Below are positions 10,710 through 17,853 of a DNA stretch of 64,000 bases, piece after piece. Within the stretch, counting starts at the first letter, position 1; every line of letters starts with the position of its first letter. A program made the translations under genes and the position numbers. Below the pieces are notes generated by a model, which was not told the origin of the DNA, searched no databases, and saw only the letters and a list, made by a program, of their open reading frames with translations. The DNA is from Aminipila luticellarii (GTDB taxonomy: Bacteria > Bacillota > Clostridia > Peptostreptococcales > Anaerovoracaceae). The DNA lies in assembly GCF_004103735.1 (NCBI RefSeq), contig NZ_CP035281.1:2542001-2606000 (forward strand), read 5' to 3'.

Positions 10710-11384
10710 TTATTTCTTTCTGTGATAACAAGACTCAAGCAGATCATAATGTTCATTCACGGCTTTCCTACCGCCATCCTCATCTTTTCTTATCATGCAG
10801 TCCAACATTTTTTCATGGCATAGGACAAGCTTGTTTTTTGTCTGCTCCGATACGGATCGCAGCATATGCTCCACCGAAGCGGCATAAATTTCCTCTAATG
10901 CGTCCATAATGCTTATAATCAAATGATTTTCCGAAGCACGGATCATCTGATAATGAAATTCTTTATCCCTTAGAATCAGCTCGTCTATTTCAACCGTCTG
11001 CATGGATTCAAGTACCTCTTTCAGCTGTTTTATCTGGTTATCTGAAATATTTTTTATGGCTAATGTATAAGCTTCCGTCTCCACTGCTCTTCTCAGGGTA
11101 TTGACCTCGCTGTAGCTCACCTGTTTTAATAAAAACATCATGCTGATGGATTCTTGAAAAGCCTTATTCAAATTTCCTGTCAGGTAATTTCCCGACCCTT
11201 GCCTGCTTTCCAGCATACCCATGTTCTCCATGGTTCGCAGGGCTTCCCGAACAGAACCTCTGCTCATGTCCAGTTCTTCCGCCATGACCCGCTCTGCGGG
11301 AAGCTTATCCTCCAGATGGATGTGCCCTCGCTTTATTTCATTTTTGACATACTCGATGACTTTTCTATATTCCCTGTTTTCCAC
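10710..11384 (-). CDS. FadR/PdhR-subfamily GntR transcriptional regulator
   Basis: A winged-helix HTH lies in the first 70 residues (KLPAERVMAEELDMSRGSVREAL is the recognition region), followed by an FCD effector domain whose Asp and His residues (DKEFHYQM, later CHEKML and NEHYDLL) are the usual metal ligands. FCD-domain regulators sense organic acids such as pyruvate, lactate or long-chain acyl-CoA. It is the last gene of the lrgA-lrgB-kinase operon, and an exact FadR/PdhR-style dyad sits at the operon promoter, so it probably represses its own operon. The start is uncertain: GTG at 11384 gives 224 residues; an ATG at 11420 would overlap the previous gene by 56 bases. Confidence 0.85.
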   Translation of the reverse strand: MENREYRKVIEYVKNEIKRGHIHLEDKLPAERVMAEELDMSRGSVREALRTMENMGMLESRQGSGNYLTGNLNKAFQESISMMFLLKQVSYSEVNTLRRAVETEAYTLAIKNISDNQIKQLKEVLESMQTVEIDELILRDKEFHYQMIRASENHLIISIMDALEEIYAASVEHMLRSVSEQTKNKLVLCHEKMLDCMIRKDEDGGRKAVNEHYDLLESCYHRKK

Positions 11385-11961
11385 CGTTCTCCCACCGCCT
11401 CTTAGCTTCCATATAGTCACAGATTACTTGTACGGCTCCTTCTATGCCTATCCTGCCACTATCTACTGATAATTGGTATCCTCTGGAATCGCCCCAATCC
11501 TCGCCGGTGTATTGATGATGAAACTCTGCCCTTCTTTTATCGGTTTGGCGAATTAATAATTCAGCCTCTTTTTTGCTGATATGATTCGTATCGGCAATCC
11601 TTTCTGCTCTTTTGAAAAGATCTGCATGCACAAAAACACTGATATGCTCCACCTCTTCTCTGAAAATAACATTCGCGCACCTTCCTATAATGACGCAGGC
11701 TTGATTCTCCGTGATCTCCTTTATATGTTTAAACGGTTTAGCGCTCATTTTTCCATTTTCCTCCCCCTTGGATATGGCATAAAGGAGACTGTTCGCAGGT
11801 TGTTCCTCATAGAAGGTTTTTTCCTCCTCATAGTAGCCCAGTATTTTTGATCTTTCAGCCAGATCTTCCTTATCATACAAAACTATGCCGAGCTTTTCGG
11901 CAAGCATCTCCCCAATATCGTGTCCGCCGCTTCCATATTCTCTTCCTATGGTAATAATCAT
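11365..11961 (-). CDS. cytidylate kinase-like family protein
   Basis: The 198-residue protein belongs to the P-loop family annotated as cytidylate-kinase-like. It has a GREYGSGGHDIG nucleotide-binding loop at residues 6-17, then a CVIIGRCA segment and a lid-like region rich in Arg (RAERIAD, DKRRAEFH). It is distinct from true Cmk, and its substrate is unknown. The ATG at 11959-11961 is preferred because GAGGTGG lies just upstream; it overlaps gntR by 20 bases and follows lrgB by 13 bases. Its place in a transporter operon suggests a link to the transported compound, but nothing in the sequence names it. Confidence 0.8.
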   Translation of the reverse strand: MIITIGREYGSGGHDIGEMLAEKLGIVLYDKEDLAERSKILGYYEEEKTFYEEQPANSLLYAISKGEENGKMSAKPFKHIKEITENQACVIIGRCANVIFREEVEHISVFVHADLFKRAERIADTNHISKKEAELLIRQTDKRRAEFHHQYTGEDWGDSRGYQLSVDSGRIGIEGAVQVICDYMEAKRRWENGGKQGI

Positions 11962-11974
11962 CTTTTCCACCTCG

Positions 11975-12667
11975 CTATATAAAGTATGCAAATATTGATG
12001 CACCAATTACGGTCAAAAGTCCCGATACCGCTATGGCCAGACTGCTGATAGCACCTTCTACTTCACCCATTTCCATAGCTCTTGCCGTTCCTATGGCGTG
12101 AGCTGCCGTTCCAAGTGCCAAGCCTTTTGCTATAGGCTGCTTAATCCTGAAAAGCTTACAGACCCCTTCTCCTATGACATTACCCAATATTCCTGTGATA
12201 ATTATAACGGCTACCGTAATGGTTACGATGCCGCCAAGTTCTTCCGAAATGCCCATTCCAATAGCAGTCGTTATGGACTTGGGAAGCAGGGTGACATATT
12301 CCTGGTGATTGAGTCCAAATATTTTTGCCAGAATAAAAACACTGCCCAACGCAGTGAGTACACCGGCTACACTCCCGGCCAAAATAGCCGCTATGTGGCT
12401 TTTCAACAATTCCATCTGCTGATACAAAGGCAAAGCCAGACATACCGTAGCCGGCGTCAGTAAAAAGCTTATATATTTAGCGCCCTCATTGTAGTCCTCA
12501 TATCGAACACGGCATAGAAGGAGCATGAGTATTACAAATAGTATGCTGATTAACAGCGGATTAAAAACAGGATTTTTAAACCTTCGTTTTAAAAGAACGC
12601 CCAGTTGATAGCCTATCAAACTGACGGTGACTCCAAAAAACGTCGAACCTTCTAAAAAACTGCTCAT
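11975..12667 (-). CDS. lrgB: LrgB-family membrane protein
   Basis: A 230-residue integral membrane protein with the LrgB family fold: several hydrophobic helices and conserved LLPKSITTAIGM, GTAAHAIGTA and EMGEVEGA segments. LrgA and LrgB were described as holin/antiholin-like, but in Bacillus subtilis the paralogous PftAB and in Streptococcus mutans LrgAB import pyruvate. The ATG overlaps the lrgA stop by 4 bases, so the two are coupled. The adjacent FCD-domain regulator favours the organic-acid transport reading. Confidence 0.92.
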   Translation of the reverse strand: MSSFLEGSTFFGVTVSLIGYQLGVLLKRRFKNPVFNPLLISILFVILMLLLCRVRYEDYNEGAKYISFLLTPATVCLALPLYQQMELLKSHIAAILAGSVAGVLTALGSVFILAKIFGLNHQEYVTLLPKSITTAIGMGISEELGGIVTITVAVIIITGILGNVIGEGVCKLFRIKQPIAKGLALGTAAHAIGTARAMEMGEVEGAISSLAIAVSGLLTVIGASIFAYFI

Positions 12668-13026
12668 TTTGCTCCCCTCCTCTTTTCCAAGTTTATTACA
12701 AATTGGGTGACTCTACCCGTTACTGCCATGACCAGGATGGTGGTCACCACGGTTATCACGATTACCGGAATCCAGATAGGCTTTAACACCGCCCATGAAT
12801 CCATCAGGCCTACCGCCGCAGGAATGAACATCACCGGCATGATTTCTATAAGAAATACGCCTGCGTCCTCCACGCTGTCCAAATGGATCGCTTTAGTCTG
12901 GAGGGCTATAAGCATCAGCACCAGACCGTATATGCTGGCGGGAATAGTGAGTGGAATAATTGTTTTTAAAATTTCTCCTAAAAAGGTAATCAATAAAATG
13001 ATTCCAAATTGTCTTAAATATTTCAT
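12664..13026 (-). CDS. lrgA: CidA/LrgA-family membrane protein
   Basis: A 120-residue protein with four hydrophobic helices and the LrgA/CidA pattern: FLGEILKTIIPLTIPASIYG near the N terminus and MPVMFIPAAVGLMDSW in the middle. It works as a complex with LrgB. It is the first gene of the operon, 14 bases downstream of a regulator-type dyad. The usual LytST two-component partners are absent; a GntR regulator takes their place. Confidence 0.92.
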   Translation of the reverse strand: MKYLRQFGIILLITFLGEILKTIIPLTIPASIYGLVLMLIALQTKAIHLDSVEDAGVFLIEIMPVMFIPAAVGLMDSWAVLKPIWIPVIVITVVTTILVMAVTGRVTQFVINLEKRRGAK

Positions 13027-13040
13027 ATGTACTCCTTCTG

Positions 13041-13057
13041 AATTGGTCTTACCAATT
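13041..13057. promoter_or_regulatory. PdhR/FadR-type operator dyad at the lrgA promoter
   Basis: AATTGGTCTTACCAATT is a perfect 7+7 inverted repeat around 3 bases. It is the same pattern as the E. coli PdhR box (ATTGGTNNNACCAAT). It lies just downstream of the -10 element, where binding would block transcription. Confidence 0.75.
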
Positions 13058-13061
13058 TAAC

Positions 13062-13090
13062 AGAATACGCTTATTTAATCTGTCTGTCAA
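13062..13090 (-). promoter_or_regulatory. lrgA operon promoter
   Basis: On the minus strand TTGACA (13085-13090), a 17-base spacer and TATTCT (13062-13067). The start of transcription would fall at or inside the 13041-13057 dyad. Confidence 0.65.
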
Positions 13091-13163
13091 CTGTTTCCGC
13101 CATAGATCCCTCAATTTTTATCCAATTATTCAGCTATATCTGCATTTTCTGCGATGCTTATAG

Positions 13164-13212
13164 AAAAAAAAATTTAAATGGCGGGACAGCAAAAAGGTTT
13201 CTGCCCCCATTT
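13164..13212 (-). terminator. intrinsic terminator after scfB
   Basis: Arms at 13201-13212 and 13176-13189 form a GC-rich stem with two single-base bulges, followed on the minus strand by a run of nine T residues. It lies 46 bases past the scfB stop. Confidence 0.8.
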
Positions 13213-13257
13213 ATCCGGAACAAAAACCTGTTTTACTTTCCTTATGCTCTTTGGGTA

Positions 13258-14643
13258 TTAATTCTGCCCAAATCTTTCAGCTACCTGAATCATAATAGCG
13301 CATTCAATTCTTTTTTTATGCAGCTCGCATCCGAAATCATACACGCCTGAGATGCTCCCCGTGGTATGGTAAGCATTGGCTGCGCAACCGCCGCTGCAAT
13401 ACATGCGGGCAAAGCAATTCTTGCATTCTTCGTGGGAATAAATATTACAAGCCTTAAATTCATCACATACATCAGCATTTTTTATTCCTTCAAAGACATT
13501 GCCCAACAGGAAATGCTCGTCTCCTACAAATTGATGACAGGGATATAAATCCCCTTCCGGTGTAACAGCCAGATATTCCGTCCCTACGCCGCATCCGGAG
13601 ATTCGTTTTACGATACAGGGTCCTCCTGCCAGATCAATGGTATAGTGATAGAAATGAAAGTCTTTTCCCTCTTTCTTTCTCTTGATCATCTCACAGGCAA
13701 GGCGGTCATATTCTGCCAGAAGCTTTGGAAGATCCTCTTCCGTCAAGGCGTAATCCGCTTCCGGAGACGCCACTACAGGCTCCATGGAGAGTTCTTTAAA
13801 GCCCAGATCTGCCATGTGTAATATATCATTGGCAAAGTCGGTATTGTAATGCGTATAGGTTCCCCGAATATAATAATTTTGCTGATTTCGTTCTTCTGCC
13901 ATCTTTAAAAATTTAGGCAGAATGGTATCATAAGAGCCTTTGCCATTTCTGGATACTCTTAATTTATCGTTGACCTCTTTTCGTCCGTCCAGACTGAGAA
14001 CAACATTCCCCATCTCCCGATTGGCAAACTCCATGACCTCGTCGTCCAGCAGGATTCCATTGGTCGTCAACGTAAATCTAAAATTCTTGTTATAAAGCTT
14101 TTCCTGTTCACGTCCATATGCGACCAGCTTCTTCACCACATCCCAATTCATAAGGGGTTCTCCTCCGAAAAAATCCACCTCCAGATTTTTTCTGGTTCCT
14201 GAATTTTCAATAAGAAAATCAAGAGCCTTTTTTCCCACTTCATAAGACATCAGCCCTCTGTGCCCCTGCTGGTATTCCCCTTCTTCCGCAAAGCAGTATT
14301 TGCAGGCCAGATTGCAGTCATGAGCCACGTGCAGGCAGATCGCCTTCACTACGGACTGACGCTTTTTAAACTCGGAGGACATCTTGGCATAAATATCTTC
14401 TGAAAACAGTTTTCCCTGCCTTTTCAATTCTTCTATATCATCAAAGATCTCCGTTATTTCTTCTTTGGTTACTTCGGGGAGGTGGCTGTACTTTTTCAAT
14501 ATATTAACCGTAATATTGTTTCTGTTAATACCCTCTTCCAGCATCTCAATGATGTCGTATGCCACATCATCCACGCAGTGAACAGCTCCGCTGTTCGCAT
14601 CTAAAACAATGTTATAACCGTTGCTTTTATAAGTATGTACCAT
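13258..14643 (-). CDS. scfB: SCIFF peptide radical SAM maturase
   Basis: This radical SAM/SPASM enzyme modifies the small Cys-rich peptide encoded just upstream; family members form a thioether bond in the SCIFF peptide. The 461-residue protein has an N-terminal peptide-recognition (RRE-like) region to about residue 90, the Cx3Cx2C cluster motif at Cys110, Cys114 and Cys117 (CNLACKYC), the GGEP motif, and a C-terminal SPASM/twitch region with about ten Cys for two further [4Fe-4S] clusters. The ATG at 14641-14643 has AAAGGA 8 bases upstream. It is 310 bases from scfA, separated by an attenuator and a tandem repeat. Confidence 0.94.
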   Translation of the reverse strand: MVHTYKSNGYNIVLDANSGAVHCVDDVAYDIIEMLEEGINRNNITVNILKKYSHLPEVTKEEITEIFDDIEELKRQGKLFSEDIYAKMSSEFKKRQSVVKAICLHVAHDCNLACKYCFAEEGEYQQGHRGLMSYEVGKKALDFLIENSGTRKNLEVDFFGGEPLMNWDVVKKLVAYGREQEKLYNKNFRFTLTTNGILLDDEVMEFANREMGNVVLSLDGRKEVNDKLRVSRNGKGSYDTILPKFLKMAEERNQQNYYIRGTYTHYNTDFANDILHMADLGFKELSMEPVVASPEADYALTEEDLPKLLAEYDRLACEMIKRKKEGKDFHFYHYTIDLAGGPCIVKRISGCGVGTEYLAVTPEGDLYPCHQFVGDEHFLLGNVFEGIKNADVCDEFKACNIYSHEECKNCFARMYCSGGCAANAYHTTGSISGVYDFGCELHKKRIECAIMIQVAERFGQN

Positions 14644-14686
14644 ATTCGGTATCCTTTCTTCATCCTCTATATAATCTATCTCGTAA

Positions 14687-14896
14687 ATTCTGCCAGCAGT
14701 GCTGAAGCACTGGGCCTGCTTTATTATACGATGAAAGTTTGCCAATCGACTCCGTCTCTTGGAACTTTCTAGCATACATTCTGCCAGCAGTGCTGAAGCA
14801 CTGGGCCTGCTTTATTATACGATGAAAGTTTGCCAATCGACTCTGTCTCTTGGAACTTTCTAGCATACATTCTGCCAGCAGTGCTGAAGCACTGGG
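14687..14896. repeat. 91-bp tandem direct repeat between scfA and scfB (two full copies and a partial third)
   Basis: Units begin at 14687, 14778 and 14869 with ATTCTGCCAGCAG. The two full units differ at only one base (C/T in CTCCGTCTC versus CTCTGTCTC); the third stops after about 28 bases. Each unit carries a CAGTGC-TGAA-GCACTG hairpin and, on the minus strand, one TATAAT-like box. At the scfA-proximal end, two copies of the half-site ACATTCTGCC face each other and extend the hairpin to 16 base pairs with a two-base bulge. The repeat is in the scfB leader. Confidence 0.95.
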
Positions 14897-14904
14897 CAGA
14901 ATGT

Positions 14905-14941
14905 AAAAATCGCTACAAGCTTTTGCAGCCTATAGCGATTT
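14905..14941 (-). terminator. probable attenuating terminator between scfA and scfB
   Basis: AAATCGCTA (14933-14941 read on the minus strand) pairs with TAGCGATTT, followed by T residues. It begins 12 bases past the scfA stop. Partial readthrough would give much peptide and little maturase. Confidence 0.7.
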
Positions 14942-14953
14942 GAAAAGTTTAGC

Positions 14954-15100
14954 TTATTTCTTTAGCTGTTCACACTGCTGATTAGCAACGCTGCATGAAG
15001 TCTTGCTTGCTGACTGGCAGGATGTCTGGCATTCTCCGCATCCGCCTTTCTTAGCTGAATCCACAAGATTTCTTGTTTCAATAGTCTGTATTCTTTTCAT
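14954..15100 (-). CDS. scfA: SCIFF-family Cys-rich peptide (variant with five Cys)
   Basis: A 48-residue ribosomal peptide of the six-cysteines-in-forty-five-residues family, the substrate of the neighbouring radical SAM enzyme. The leader MKRIQTIETRNLVDSA is followed by a Cys core with Cys at 21, 24, 28, 36 and 43. The Cys expected near position 32 is Ser (codon AGC), and residue 37, usually Thr, is Ser. In characterised SCIFF peptides Cys32 and Thr37 form the thioether, so this peptide may be modified differently or not at all. The ATG at 15100 has GGAGG 5 bases upstream; a longer reading to 15145 has no site. Confidence 0.92.
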   Translation of the reverse strand: MKRIQTIETRNLVDSAKKGGCGECQTSCQSASKTSCSVANQQCEQLKK

Positions 15101-15174
15101 TTTGTACCTCCAACCCGGCAGTCCGGCAGTGCCAAGACTACACAAGAATAATTATTTTTAAAATTACCTTTACT

Positions 15175-15203
15175 ATACTATCACAGGTGTGCTATTTTAT
15201 CAA
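15175..15203 (-). promoter_or_regulatory. scfA promoter
   Basis: On the minus strand TTGATA (15198-15203), a 17-base spacer and TAGTAT (15175-15180). It lies 75 bases upstream of the scfA start. Confidence 0.6.
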
Positions 15204-15283
15204 GTCATATGGGATATTCCCGACACTTTTTTGCATAAAGCAATCCTTATCATCGTAAATATATTTAGATGGAGGGTTATATA

Positions 15284-16186
15284 ATGGAATTAAGTAAAAT
15301 CTATGAGCATAAAAACATTCCCAAGACAAAACGATTTTTTTCTTCTAAGTTCTTCCGGGCAGGTATCTTCTTTACTCTTATTGTAAGCTTGATTATAACG
15401 TACCTCTTATTGCCGCCTATCTCCAAAGAGACCTCTGCCGCAGCCCCTCCGGACATCTCTGCCAAACAGGCCATCCTTATCGATGCAGCTAACGGCAAGA
15501 TTCTTTATGAACGCAATGCCACCGATAAGGCTTACCCTGCCAGCACGACCAAGATCATGACCGCATTGCTTACCATTGAAACCGCAGAGCGTCTGCATAG
15601 CGATCTGACTCAAAAGGTGAAGATTCCCGCCGAAGCCGTGGGCGTCGAAGGTTCTTCCATCTATTTGGCTCCGGATGAAACGGTCAGTATTGAAGATCTT
15701 CTATACGGCATGATGCTGCGCTCCGGAAATGATGCCGCTACCGCTTTGGCCTGTATCATAGGCGGCAATCAGCAAAATTTTGTGGATATGATGAACGCCC
15801 GAGCCCATAGGCTTGGATGCACGGATACAAACTTCTTAAACCCCAGCGGACTTTTTGATGAAAATCATTATACTACCGCTGCCGACATGGCCCGTATATC
15901 CCGAGCGGCTATGAAGAGCGAAACCTTCAAAAAAATTGTTGCTGCGGAGACATGGCAAGCCGGCAGAGCTCCCGATAAATATAATTACTTTTACAACAAA
16001 AATAAAGTCGTTCACCAATACAAAGGAGGAAACGGAATCAAAATCGGCTACACAAAGGCATCCGGAAGAACGCTGGTCGCCTCGGCCCAGCGAGATGGGA
16101 AACAGCTAATTTGCGTCGTCATGGAAGCTCCTGACTGGTTCAACGACTCCTACAAGCTGATGGATTACGGTTTTTCTTTAAAATAA
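15284..16186 (+). CDS. D-alanyl-D-alanine carboxypeptidase (peptidase S11)
   Basis: A penicillin-binding carboxypeptidase that trims the terminal D-Ala from peptidoglycan stems. The 300-residue product has one N-terminal membrane anchor (about residues 27-44) and then the S11 domain: SxxK at Ser87-Lys90 (STTK), SGN at 147-149, and the third motif, which reads KIG at 253-255 where most homologues have KTG. It ends just after the catalytic domain, so the C-terminal PBP5-type domain is missing. GGAGGG lies 7 bases before the ATG at 15284. It is divergent from scfA. Confidence 0.9.
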   Translation: MELSKIYEHKNIPKTKRFFSSKFFRAGIFFTLIVSLIITYLLLPPISKETSAAAPPDISAKQAILIDAANGKILYERNATDKAYPASTTKIMTALLTIETAERLHSDLTQKVKIPAEAVGVEGSSIYLAPDETVSIEDLLYGMMLRSGNDAATALACIIGGNQQNFVDMMNARAHRLGCTDTNFLNPSGLFDENHYTTAADMARISRAAMKSETFKKIVAAETWQAGRAPDKYNYFYNKNKVVHQYKGGNGIKIGYTKASGRTLVASAQRDGKQLICVVMEAPDWFNDSYKLMDYGFSLK

Positions 16187-16253
16187 TATCACCCCTTCCC
16201 TCCCATAAAAATATACTGATAGTAATTAAATTAATCAGGTGGGAGGATGACTC

Positions 16254-17201
16254 ATGAATTCTATGAACAACATGGACTGCATAGACAGCGGTACAGAAAA
16301 CTGCCCCTGCTATCTGGCTGCCACTGGAGATTGCCTTATATGCAGCAGACTACAGGGGAAAGAATACTGCGACTGTCTGTGGAAAGGGGTCTGTATATAT
16401 AATGAATTTATTCAGAGCAACCAAAAAATTAATAATCCAAGAAAAGATTTCAGTGCAAGAATTGTATCAAAAAAGAAATACTTAGAAGATTTATACGTTA
16501 TTACTTTGGAAGTGGGGCGCGGCTTTGCCTTAAAGTCTGCCATTCCCGGCAGCTATATATTTTTACAGGCCCCGGATTGTGCCAGTTATTACCAGACGCC
16601 TATTTCCATCATGCAGGCGGATACGGAGCAAGGCTTTATTACCGTTCTCATAAAAAGTATCTCTGCCAAAACCAAAGCCCTTTGCATGCAGGAAGAAAAC
16701 TTGATTGTTCGAGGTGTATACAGGGGAGGTATCTCCGGAATATCCAACATAATCGGCCGATTCAGCCGAATCATTCCTGATTCAAAGTTACTGGTTCTAA
16801 CAAAAGGGGTGGGCTTCGCCCCTGCCATCAACCTGCTGAACTGGGCAGGAAGCAATACAGAAACCGAAATTATTGTAGATCCCGATAAAATCTGCCCGCA
16901 GTTAATATGGGATTATCTGCATTTTTCCGGCGCGGATAAGGTGCATATAAAAAGCCTGCAAGAATGCCTCGGCGCGTCTGTTTTGCATGAAAAAATTACA
17001 GAAGGCGGATATACCATCGTCGCCGCTTTAGCCTCGGATTTTTATATAGAAGAAATCCAAAAGGAGCTTTCAAACTTGCCAACCCCTCCGGTGTTTGTAC
17101 ATAGCAACAACGCAAATATCTGCTGCGGTGAGGGAATATGCGGTGCTTGCAGCTGTGTGGATCCGGATGGAACCATTCATAAAAGGTGCAAATGCCTGTA
17201 G
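16254..17201 (+). CDS. PyrK-like FAD/NAD-binding iron-sulfur oxidoreductase subunit
   Basis: The protein resembles the electron-transfer subunits of dihydroorotate dehydrogenase and NfnA (often named sulfide/dihydroorotate dehydrogenase-like). Of 315 residues, the first 50 are a Cys-rich segment with eight Cys (CPC, CLIC, CDC patterns), then a ferredoxin-reductase-type FAD-binding barrel (PGSYIFLQAP, PISIM), an NAD-binding half with LTKGVGFAPAINLL, and a C-terminal [2Fe-2S] site (CCGEGICGACSC and CKC). No catalytic partner such as pyrD or gltA-like NfnB is adjacent, so its electron donor and acceptor are unknown. GGGAGG lies 7 bases before the ATG. Confidence 0.85.
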   Translation: MNSMNNMDCIDSGTENCPCYLAATGDCLICSRLQGKEYCDCLWKGVCIYNEFIQSNQKINNPRKDFSARIVSKKKYLEDLYVITLEVGRGFALKSAIPGSYIFLQAPDCASYYQTPISIMQADTEQGFITVLIKSISAKTKALCMQEENLIVRGVYRGGISGISNIIGRFSRIIPDSKLLVLTKGVGFAPAINLLNWAGSNTETEIIVDPDKICPQLIWDYLHFSGADKVHIKSLQECLGASVLHEKITEGGYTIVAALASDFYIEEIQKELSNLPTPPVFVHSNNANICCGEGICGACSCVDPDGTIHKRCKCL

Positions 17202-17225
17202 TTCTTTGGTATTGGTTCACTCTTT

Positions 17226-17262
17226 AAAAAGGCCGCTATCTCCATTGGAAACAGCGGCTTTT
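17226..17262. terminator. bidirectional terminator between the PyrK-like gene and scpB
   Basis: GCCGCT (17232-17237) pairs with AGCGGC (17253-17258), flanked by A and T runs on both sides. The two genes converge here. Confidence 0.75.
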
Positions 17263-17265
17263 CAG

Positions 17266-17853
17266 TTACGTATCAAAATCTAGTGCGATTTGTTGGGCAT
17301 ACACCTCATCCTCAGGATCGCCTGCCGCAACAGCGCTTTCTATGTTCTCTATATCGGGTAGATCCTGTATGCTTTCAAATCCGAAGTGCTTTAAAAATGC
17401 GTCTGTAGTTCCATAAAGAATAGGCCTTCCAATGGCGTTGGACCGGCCTTTTTCCTGGATCAATTCCTTTTTCATCAGCCCTTCTATGACCCGATCGCAT
17501 TTGATTCCCCGGATCGAATCAATTTCGCCCTTTGTAATCGGCTGTTTATAGGCAATAATGGCCAAAACTTCTAAAGCCGACTGAGATAGTTTTTTCTCCT
17601 TTACCGGCGTACACAGCCTTTCAATATAGGAAGAATTATCGGCATCCGTCACAAACTGAAAGCACTTGTTCACTTCCACTATTCTTATTCCTCTGCCTTC
17701 CTGCTCATATTCCTGTTTTAATTCCAGAAAATAATCATAGGCATCTTTCCAATTCATGTTAAATACCTCTGCTGCTGTTTTTACGTCCAAAGGCTCTCCC
17801 CATACAAACATCATCGACTCAAAAGCAGATTTAATCGTTTTTTTAGTTGTCAT
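17266..17853 (-). CDS. scpB: segregation and condensation protein B
   Basis: ScpB is a winged-helix dimer that binds ScpA and, with SMC, organises and segregates the chromosome. The 195 residues include the typical ALEVLAIIAYKQPITKGEI segment and GRPILYGTTDAFLKHFG near the C terminus. It overlaps scpA by 11 bases, the usual scpA-scpB arrangement. The acidic tail after residue 165 is poorly conserved in the family. Confidence 0.95.
   Translation of the reverse strand: MTTKKTIKSAFESMMFVWGEPLDVKTAAEVFNMNWKDAYDYFLELKQEYEQEGRGIRIVEVNKCFQFVTDADNSSYIERLCTPVKEKKLSQSALEVLAIIAYKQPITKGEIDSIRGIKCDRVIEGLMKKELIQEKGRSNAIGRPILYGTTDAFLKHFGFESIQDLPDIENIESAVAAGDPEDEVYAQQIALDFDT

Noticed and set aside
14660-14866. 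Small protein encoded by the 91-bp repeat
   Set aside because: 91 is not a multiple of three, so the frames change between copies; no ribosome site was found.
14687-14896. CRISPR-like array
   Set aside because: The repeat unit is 91 bp with no spacers between copies; it is a plain tandem duplication, and no cas genes are near.
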